Both the position numbers and the translations under genes were made by a program. Below the pieces are notes generated by a model that was not told where the DNA came from, searched no databases, and saw only the letters and a program-made list of their open reading frames with translations. This document shows, piece by piece, positions 9,085-15,825 of a stretch of DNA of 33,432 nucleotides; the stretch's first letter is position 1; every line of letters begins with the position of its first letter. Location of the stretch: contig MFDK01000008.1 in the NCBI GenBank assembly GCA_001776865.1, positions 1,384-34,815 on the forward strand, in the 5' to 3' direction. This DNA comes from Candidatus Daviesbacteria bacterium RIFCSPLOWO2_01_FULL_37_10 (lineage in GTDB: Bacteria > Patescibacteriota > Microgenomatia > Daviesbacterales > UBA10151).

Positions 9085-9582
9085 TTAAAACCAAAGCCTA
9101 ATTTCTTTTTCTGCTTCCTCAAGGGAACCTGAGGCGTGAATCAGGTTGTAGGCAGGTCTTTCTTCCATATTAGCCTTCAAGATCGAATCAGTACCCAAAT
9201 CTCCTCTGATCGTCCCCTTTTCAGCGGTTGAAGGATCTGTAAAGCCCGTTATCTTACGGACATGTGCAACCGCATCTTCCCCTCTCAAAACCATTGCTAC
9301 AATTGGTCCTGAAGTTATAAATTTTCTAAGCCATGTTACAACTTTTTTTCCCTGGTCATATGCACTTTTAACTTTTTGCCCTGCTGCAATAGTTTTTTCT
9401 CCAATGGATTCAAGGTAAGCTTTTTCCATGGGATAATGTTTTTCAACAATACTTAAAGGCGCCTTAAGCATTTTAAGTTCGACTACTTTTAACCCGGCAA
9501 TTTCATACCTTCTTATTATTTCCCCAATAAGATTTTTTTGAGTTCCATCGGGCTTAATCAAAACTAGTGTTTTTTGTATCAT
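9085..9582 (-). CDS. ndk: Nucleoside-diphosphate kinase
   Basis: KTLVLIKPDGTQKNLIGEIIRRYE...GEDAVAHVRKITGFTDPSTAEKGTIRGDLG...NLIHASGSLEEAEKEI; carries a segment longer than in ~150-aa NDKs before FITSGPIVAMVL. Confidence 0.95.
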   Translation of the reverse strand: MIQKTLVLIKPDGTQKNLIGEIIRRYEIAGLKVVELKMLKAPLSIVEKHYPMEKAYLESIGEKTIAAGQKVKSAYDQGKKVVTWLRKFITSGPIVAMVLRGEDAVAHVRKITGFTDPSTAEKGTIRGDLGTDSILKANMEERPAYNLIHASGSLEEAEKEIRLWF

Positions 9583-9640
9583 ATTACTTTGTTAATATAA
9601 CAATTATAACTATTATAATGATTATATTAAAGAGTCAAAT

Positions 9641-10714
9641 TTATTTTATTTCCACATCCTCTACCTCATACGTTCCATCTTCATAAACTGTAACTAATCC
9701 AAACCTTGACTCCTGGGTATTCCTCAAAGAAGTTAAAGCACCAATTGTAGTCATAGAAAGTCCGGTTTCAGGCTCAATATACCTTGTAAAAAAGTGTATA
9801 TCTCCTGAAAAAACCTCCTTTACTCCTGCATCTTTTAACATTTTAATAAGTTTTTTTGCCTCAGATTTTAACTGTTCTGTTACCTTACCCATAACTCTAC
9901 TTGATGAAGGATGATACAATGGCTCATGTAAACCTACAAAGATTACATTTATTTCCGGTTGATTTTTTACCGTGCTGAGCTGACCATTCAACCAGTCAAT
10001 CTGAAGCTGACCTAAACCTAAATAATTGTCACTATTATCCAATATTAGAATTTTTGCATTTCCAAAGCTAAATGCCTGATTTGAAGGGCCAAAAATTTTG
10101 TTAAAATTAGTTAGCGGCGGTACACTTTTATTCCTTGAATCCCAAAGATCATGGTCTCCGGCTGTAATAAAGTATCTGATACCATTCTCATCAAATTTAT
10201 GCTTGGCAGACTCAAGTTCCTGCTCTGTACCAACCTCAGTATAATCCCCAAGGCCAATAAAAAACTGAGCTTTATTTTCCTTTGCTTTGCTTAAAGCTTT
10301 TGCCAAATTTTCATTATCGCTATGTGAATCCGCAACAAGAGCAAATTTAAATGAAATAGCAGACTTATCTTTTGGTGCGATTTTTTCAGGCTTTAGTTGG
10401 GATGAATTTGCGCCTTGCTGAGACACAGATCCTTTAGTTTTTTCCCCGCTTACAGAATCTTTAACATCATCAACTTTTTGTTTTAAATTTTTAGTAACTA
10501 TTGATAATAAAAAAGCAGTAATTTTTTCCGTTGAGGAAAAATTTGTAATTATTGCTTTCGGGCTAATTTCCAGAGGGTCAGCCCCTGAAAACTCCTTATA
10601 TGCAGAATAAACTCCACCAATAAGTGTTGCAAAAATTATAAGGCTTAAAAAAAGCCTGAATATAATAAAAACTGGATTAGTTCTTTTTTTATGGTTTTTT
10701 CTTCGGTCAAACAT
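9641..10714 (-). CDS. Membrane-anchored calcineurin-like metallophosphoesterase
   Basis: ALVADSHSDNENL, GLGDYTEVG, TAGDHDLWD, VGLHEPLYH, VFSGDIHFF. Confidence 0.9.
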   Translation of the reverse strand: MFDRRKNHKKRTNPVFIIFRLFLSLIIFATLIGGVYSAYKEFSGADPLEISPKAIITNFSSTEKITAFLLSIVTKNLKQKVDDVKDSVSGEKTKGSVSQQGANSSQLKPEKIAPKDKSAISFKFALVADSHSDNENLAKALSKAKENKAQFFIGLGDYTEVGTEQELESAKHKFDENGIRYFITAGDHDLWDSRNKSVPPLTNFNKIFGPSNQAFSFGNAKILILDNSDNYLGLGQLQIDWLNGQLSTVKNQPEINVIFVGLHEPLYHPSSSRVMGKVTEQLKSEAKKLIKMLKDAGVKEVFSGDIHFFTRYIEPETGLSMTTIGALTSLRNTQESRFGLVTVYEDGTYEVEDVEIK

Positions 10715-10717
10715 GGA

Positions 10718-12529
10718 TCACATCCTCTCTGGCGCCTCAATTCCCAAAAGATATAGTCCTTGTTTTAAAATTACAGCTACTGAACAAGTTAATGCCAGCC
10801 TTAAATCCGAATTCTCTCCTTTGATTATTGGATGTTTTTGGTAAAATAAGTTAAATAGTGATGCCAAATCTAATAAGAATGAGGCGATAATATTCGGATG
10901 TAAACTTTCTGCAGCTTCAATAACTATAGCTTCAAAATGTTCTATCTTTTGCAATATCAACCTTTCTTCTTTTTCAAGCTCAATTGATACAGTTTGAGGG
11001 TGTTGGACTGAGTGCGGCAAATCTACATCATAATCATACTGCGCATTTCTAAGAACAGATTTAGCACGGGCATATGTATATTGGATGTATGGACCAGAGT
11101 CTCCGGAAAGTGAAACTGATTTTTCTATATCAAATGTAATATCAGTATGCGGGGCATACTTAAGCATAGAAAACTTAATTGCACCAAGACTAATTTGATT
11201 TATAACTTGTTCTTTTTCCTCCTTAGCCATTTCGTCATTGCGAGCTGAAGGCGAAGCAATTGCTGTTGACGTTCTATTCATAATCTTTTCTATTCTCTTT
11301 TTTACTTCATTATGGAGCCAGTCAAAAGTAATTACATCTCCTGTCCTTGAAGCCATTTTTCCGGAAGGCAGATTAACCATACCAAACGGAAAATTGATCA
11401 TTTTGTCTTTAAAGCCGGGGTCAATAAGTTCAAGCGCTTTAAACATCACTTTAAAATATTCTGCCTGCTCTGAACCGGAAAGTATTATCCCTGAATCAAA
11501 AGGCCAAATTTCCATCTTTACCTTTGCAAGCCTTAAATCTTTAGCTTCATAAGTTGGATATCCTGCAGTTGTTACAAAAACACGATTGTGTAAACTATGC
11601 TTTTCACCTGGAAAAATAATTGCCCCCTGATCTGAAACAAAAACTTTTTCGAGATTTTCCTCTACTAATTTTTTACCCTCCTCTTCAACTTCAGACTCCC
11701 AAAAACTTCTATCAAACTTTACCCCTATTTTTTGATAAAGATGCTCAAAATATTCTTTACTCCACTGCCTGGTTTCTTCCAAAATAAGCTCAACCGAAGG
11801 GTCTTTTTGATAGATTAATTTATTAAGACCGTTAATTTCACCTTTGATTTGATCGTCTTCTTCATATTTTCCAGCCCCCAAAGTATAAGCCTTAGCTAAA
11901 AATACTATTTTTTCATTCAGGGACTGTTTTTTAATCTTTTTATATTCCGTTTCAAGCTTCTTTATTCCCCATATTGCTTTTGCAACTGGCAAACCAATAT
12001 CAGATCCATATGTGCTCCGAAATACTTTATTCCCTTGCGATTCTAAAAGCCTGCTTAAACTTTCGCCGAGAGAGATATTTCTAGTATGGCCAATATGGAA
12101 CAATTTATGGGTATTCGGCTGAGAATATTCCATAAATACTTTTTTCTTTTCATCCTGCGAAGCTTCAGCGAAGCGGGAAGGATTTACCAGGGATGCATAA
12201 TCACAAACTTGATGCAGACTTTCCAAAAGAGCATTCGGTTTTATAAAAAAGTTAATGAAACCTCCACCGGCAACTTCTACCTTCTCTAAGTAATTTAAAC
12301 TACTTAAGTGACTTAAAATTTCGTTAGCAATTTGCACCGGCGACTGCTTACTATCAGGGCTTTTTTGTTTAGCAAGCTGCAGAGCTATATTCGAAGTATA
12401 CTCTCCAAACTCCGGATTTTTCGGAATAGATAAAACTATATCAGCCCCGATTTTATCGGGGTCACTACTTTTATACCCCAACTCCTCAACTGCCTTTTTC
12501 AAATCCTCCAAAATCTTACTTTTAAACAT
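10718..12529 (-). CDS. argS: Arginyl-tRNA synthetase
   Basis: VFMEYSQPNTHKLFHIGHTRN (HIGH), GMVNLPSGKMASRTGDVITFDWL (KMSKS-like), DSGPYIQYTYARAKSVLR. Confidence 0.97.
   Translation of the reverse strand: MFKSKILEDLKKAVEELGYKSSDPDKIGADIVLSIPKNPEFGEYTSNIALQLAKQKSPDSKQSPVQIANEILSHLSSLNYLEKVEVAGGGFINFFIKPNALLESLHQVCDYASLVNPSRFAEASQDEKKKVFMEYSQPNTHKLFHIGHTRNISLGESLSRLLESQGNKVFRSTYGSDIGLPVAKAIWGIKKLETEYKKIKKQSLNEKIVFLAKAYTLGAGKYEEDDQIKGEINGLNKLIYQKDPSVELILEETRQWSKEYFEHLYQKIGVKFDRSFWESEVEEEGKKLVEENLEKVFVSDQGAIIFPGEKHSLHNRVFVTTAGYPTYEAKDLRLAKVKMEIWPFDSGIILSGSEQAEYFKVMFKALELIDPGFKDKMINFPFGMVNLPSGKMASRTGDVITFDWLHNEVKKRIEKIMNRTSTAIASPSARNDEMAKEEKEQVINQISLGAIKFSMLKYAPHTDITFDIEKSVSLSGDSGPYIQYTYARAKSVLRNAQYDYDVDLPHSVQHPQTVSIELEKEERLILQKIEHFEAIVIEAAESLHPNIIASFLLDLASLFNLFYQKHPIIKGENSDLRLALTCSVAVILKQGLYLLGIEAPERM
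11233..11272. repeat. Palindromic repeat (cgtcattgcgag...gaagcaat) inserted in frame in argS
   Basis: Encodes TSTAIASPSARNDE on the minus strand. Confidence 0.75.
12151..12183. repeat. Short palindromic repeat (catcctgcgaagcttcagcgaagcgggaaggat) in frame in argS
   Basis: 33 nt = 11 codons; encodes NPSRFAEASQDE region just before the HIGH block. Confidence 0.75.
12287..12319. repeat. Family C repeat (taagtaatttaaactacttaagtgacttaaaat) in frame in argS
   Basis: Same type as the element at 28491-28526; encodes ILSHLSSLNYLE. Confidence 0.65.
12445..12461. repeat. 17-bp palindrome CCCCGATTTTATCGGGG in argS
   Basis: Arms CCCCGAT/ATCGGGG; encodes DPDKIG; resembles the palindrome at 12806-12823. 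Confidence 0.6.
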
Positions 12530-12556
12530 ATCCTAATCATACCATAAATTTACCTT

Positions 12557-12582
12557 GTCATCCCGGACTTGATCCGGGATCT
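12557..12582. repeat. Family A half-element (gtcatcccggacttgatccgggatct)
   Basis: Matches the left arm of the family A copies. Confidence 0.75.
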
Positions 12583-12616
12583 ATGAACTGCTAGATTTCT
12601 TTATAAGGAAATAATT

Positions 12617-12739
12617 ATGCGTAAATTAACTGGTAATATTAATGTTGAAGATATTAATGTTACAGTAGCTATTTTCTACATGCTATTTATGATTGCAGTG
12701 TTACTTCTTCTTATTCTATATTTTGCTGTTCTTAAATGA
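12617..12739 (+). CDS. Small single-TM protein (40 aa)
   Basis: MRKLTGNINVEDINVTVAIFYMLFMIAVLLLLILYFAVLK*; aaggaa upstream of the ATG. Confidence 0.55.
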   Translation: MRKLTGNINVEDINVTVAIFYMLFMIAVLLLLILYFAVLK

Positions 12740-12805
12740 ACCCCCATGGTTAAAACCGTGTTATCCTTGAATACGCCTTCGACCGGTTCTAATGGTTCAA
12801 TTCAC

Positions 12806-12823
12806 CCCCGACTAAAGTCGGGG
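12806..12823. repeat. Palindrome CCCCGACTAAAGTCGGGG
   Basis: Arms CCCCGACT/AGTCGGGG; intergenic. Confidence 0.7.
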
Positions 12824-12891
12824 TACTCTTGAACAATTATAGACTTCCTCAAAAAATCCTCTAGAAAATAGTTTTTAAAAGTAGGTATTTT

Positions 12892-13341
12892 TTACTTTAG
12901 CTCTGATCGTATGGCTACACCTCCCCATTGGTTTACAACTAGCGTAGCAATACGAGTATCATCCTCCTGTATAAATCGTACATAATCTTGACTCTTAGGA
13001 TTAAAATCAATTCTTGAAATACCTTGAAGCTCATATGTTGGAACAATACGCTCACCGAAACTTTTTCCATACGTAACACCATATGCATATTCATTAACTC
13101 CACGACCACTGAATTGACTTAGGACTAATTCAAACACATCTGTTCTATACATTCTACTGCGCAGTATCCAACGATTTAACATACCCCGCGTATCAGAAGA
13201 TGCGCGAACTCCAACGTCCAATATACTACTCAACCTGTTAAGAGTCTCTTGATCAAAGAGGTTTGACATTCGTAAATCTGCCAATATTCCCTGATCAAAC
13301 ATTTTTTGTCTTTCTATTAAATCTATTTCTCTAGTTTCCAT
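12892..13341 (-). CDS. Hypothetical soluble protein
   Basis: METREIDLIERQKMFDQGILADLRMSNLFDQETLNRLSS...; the track start at 13359 is TTG, ATG at 13341 preferred; no family recognised. Confidence 0.6.
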   Translation of the reverse strand: METREIDLIERQKMFDQGILADLRMSNLFDQETLNRLSSILDVGVRASSDTRGMLNRWILRSRMYRTDVFELVLSQFSGRGVNEYAYGVTYGKSFGERIVPTYELQGISRIDFNPKSQDYVRFIQEDDTRIATLVVNQWGGVAIRSELK

Positions 13342-13444
13342 ATAGTTCCAAAATGCCAAATATTGACATTATAGTGCAAATTTTAAACTACTATAGTATA
13401 TAATAAGTCAACTGTTCTTTGTTTTGAATTTATGTGGAAAGAGG

Positions 13445-13552
13445 CTATTTGAAGAAAGCAATATAAACAACGACTAAGGATATAACTCCCAAGAAAAAAG
13501 CTATTAATGCTCTGGCATTAACTTCAAGAATGTCAATTTTTTTTTCTTTCAT
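13445..13552 (-). CDS. Small single-TM protein (35 aa), ATGA-coupled to the upstream small gene
   Basis: MKEKKIDILEVNARALIAFFLGVISLVVVYIAFFK*; start overlaps the stop of 13549-13749. Confidence 0.65.
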   Translation of the reverse strand: MKEKKIDILEVNARALIAFFLGVISLVVVYIAFFK

Positions 13553-13749
13553 AAAGAACTCCGTAGTGAAAATGCAATTAACAATGAAACTATAACACCA
13601 ATTAAATTACCTGTCAATACAACCCATTTTTTTAATCCTGTTGTATCAGAAAAATTCGGCGTAATAATAATCGCTCCAACCCAACCTGCCGACAAATTGA
13701 CAAATAAATCCGAAACAATCGACCTTAGAACTGGATTAATAACTTCCAT
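13549..13749 (-). CDS. Small two-TM membrane protein
   Basis: MEVINPVLRSIVSDLFVNLSAGWVGAIIITPNFSDTTGLKKWVVLTGNLIGVIVSLLIAFSLRSSL; the track start at 13767 is TTG. Confidence 0.65.
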   Translation of the reverse strand: MEVINPVLRSIVSDLFVNLSAGWVGAIIITPNFSDTTGLKKWVVLTGNLIGVIVSLLIAFSLRSSL

Positions 13750-13796
13750 GTTTTCTGAATATAACAAAATATATAATACTATGTCAAGTCAAACAC

Positions 13797-14780
13797 CTAC
13801 CTACCTTTTAAATCATAAATGAATTTTAATACTCCAGCAACCAATAAATAATACCCAATCCAAACCAGCCAGACTTGTTCCCCTATATAAACCCATGCCC
13901 AGTTAAATCCGGCAAAGAAGTTAACTATGTAAATAAAATATGTGAGAATTATATTTAGTAAAAATCCCATTATCACTGCCAAAGTAGGACTGATAAAGGT
14001 AAGCACTAAAAGAATAGCTCCTCCTATCATAATAAACGGGATTGTCCAAAGCACCAGTAAATTTGCAGGCAGTGCAACTAAAGATATTTGATGAAAGTTT
14101 TGAGCGATAACAGGAAGAACTAAAACTTGAGCAGCTAGACTTACGCTTAAATCTCCTCTGATAAATTTTGGGATCTTTGCAAATTTACTCATAAGCATAG
14201 GCGATACCCCAACAACTCCGAGCGTTGCCAGGAAAGATAATTGAAATGATAAAGATGTTATCCAGACCGGATTTATCAAAAGCATCAAAGCCCCTACTCC
14301 AATTACTATCCAAATACTATCCTTTTCTCTTCCTAAAGCTTGTGCCAAAAATCCTGCTGAAACCATAATAGCTGCCCTTAATATAGGGACTTCTGCACCT
14401 GTAAGCAGTGTGTAAAATACAATTGATAAAAAGCTTAAAATGAGTGCAGTTTTTCTCTTGATTAAACCAGAAAAAAAGAGAAAGAATCCTGCAACCATAC
14501 TTAAATTCTGACCTGAAGCTACAACAATGTGCAGCGTTGAAGTATCCCGCAGTGCAAGTCTAAGCTGTCCGGGAAGTTCCTTATTTTGCCCAAGCACAAT
14601 TCCAGAAAGAAGCTGTGCTTGCGGTGAAGGTAAAATTTCTGCTATTTTTGAATCTAAATTATCCCTTAAGCCTTTAAGTAAGTGAGTCTTAAGTTCCCAT
14701 CCGCCCTGCTCCCACCTAACCCAGTAAAAAAATATATAAATAAAAATTGCCAGTAATAGAGGAACTTTTGAGTTTATCAC
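13797..14780 (-). CDS. comEC: ComEC/Rec2 competence channel core domain (compact)
   Basis: LLSGIVLGQNKELPGQLRLALRDTSTLHIVVASGQNLSMVAGF; PILRAAIMVSAGFLAQALGRE; SLSFQLSFLATLGVVGVSP. GTG start. Confidence 0.92.
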   Translation of the reverse strand: MINSKVPLLLAIFIYIFFYWVRWEQGGWELKTHLLKGLRDNLDSKIAEILPSPQAQLLSGIVLGQNKELPGQLRLALRDTSTLHIVVASGQNLSMVAGFFLFFSGLIKRKTALILSFLSIVFYTLLTGAEVPILRAAIMVSAGFLAQALGREKDSIWIVIGVGALMLLINPVWITSLSFQLSFLATLGVVGVSPMLMSKFAKIPKFIRGDLSVSLAAQVLVLPVIAQNFHQISLVALPANLLVLWTIPFIMIGGAILLVLTFISPTLAVIMGFLLNIILTYFIYIVNFFAGFNWAWVYIGEQVWLVWIGYYLLVAGVLKFIYDLKGR

Positions 14781-14781
14781 T

Positions 14782-15369
14782 TTAAAAAACTATTATTGAA
14801 CTTTTTATTTTCTCAAATACAGCTTTGCTAACTATTTTTTGGTTTAATAAATCATCTGTTTTTTGATATGGTCTGCCTGAGATAATTTTTGCAGCAGTAA
14901 CAGGACCAATTCCGGGAAGTGCCTCCAGTTCAGACTGAGAAGTCATGTTTATATTTACCTGCTGATTTGCTGATATTCCAGCTACCACACCTCCTTGCCC
15001 TATACCTGCTGCTGCGAAGTCCCCTTCAAAAGGGACGTAAATTTTCATTCCATCTGATAATTTTTGAGCTAGATTTAAGTTTTTTGATATATAATCTTTA
15101 TTTGAAGCGATGGAAAATCCGCCGGCTTCTTGTATAGCATTTTCAATTAACTGACCCTCTTTTAGTTTATATACACCAGGATTTATAACAGCTCCGGAAA
15201 TATCAACATTAATATTTTTTTCTTTTGAAACAATACTTTCTTTCGGGTATGAAACTTCCGGACTTTTAGTAAAAACCACCCCCCCTAATATTAAAACTGC
15301 GCCAACAAGTGAAAGTGCTATGGGGATCTTAAACTTATTTATAGTTTCTATTAAATTCTCTCTGCTCAT
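14782..15369 (-). CDS. comEA: ComEA-type protein: TM, SLBB domain, helix-hairpin-helix
   Basis: VDISGAVINPGVYKLKEGQLIENAIQEAGG; INMTSQSELEALPGIGPVTAAKIISGRPYQKTDDLL. Confidence 0.93.
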   Translation of the reverse strand: MSRENLIETINKFKIPIALSLVGAVLILGGVVFTKSPEVSYPKESIVSKEKNINVDISGAVINPGVYKLKEGQLIENAIQEAGGFSIASNKDYISKNLNLAQKLSDGMKIYVPFEGDFAAAGIGQGGVVAGISANQQVNINMTSQSELEALPGIGPVTAAKIISGRPYQKTDDLLNQKIVSKAVFEKIKSSIIVF

Positions 15370-15372
15370 ACA

Positions 15373-15825
15373 CTATATTTTCCACATTAGAAACCTCTTG
15401 TCAACTCTTTTTCTCAATCTGTGCGTACTTAATATCTCTCTATAGCTTTTTTTCCAGGATGCGTAGGCAATAACCAATTTTTGCAAACCCCTATCTTCTA
15501 ATTCTTTCCGTATCACTCCGCCGTGATGAGGATATTTATGAAGTTTAGCTTTCGGAGAAGAAAAACCGTGTGTATAATGACAAAGCTCATGCGCAATTGT
15601 ATGATCTATGACTAAAGCAGGAATATTCTCATCTTTAAACATACTTGTGATTGTAATATGTGAGCTTTTCGAACGCCTATCCATCTTTATAGAGCCCAGG
15701 CGAAATCTGGAGAAACGCCCAAATCTAATAAATACTTTATTTTCCTGGAGGACATCAGGGAAAAAATTCGACCATATATAATCTAACCTTGATAAAAGCC
15801 AAATATCATTTCTCATTGCTTTCAT
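15373..15825 (-). CDS. SprT/YgjP-like zinc metallopeptidase
   Basis: IDHTIAHELCHYTHGF (HExxH), HHGGVIRKELEDRG. Confidence 0.75.
   Translation of the reverse strand: MKAMRNDIWLLSRLDYIWSNFFPDVLQENKVFIRFGRFSRFRLGSIKMDRRSKSSHITITSMFKDENIPALVIDHTIAHELCHYTHGFSSPKAKLHKYPHHGGVIRKELEDRGLQKLVIAYASWKKSYREILSTHRLRKRVDKRFLMWKI

Noticed and set aside
9085-9582. Extra segment in NDK as a repeat insertion
   Set aside because: GEKTIAAGQKVKSAYDQGKKVVTWLRK has no match to the repeat families here; similar longer NDKs exist in other lineages.
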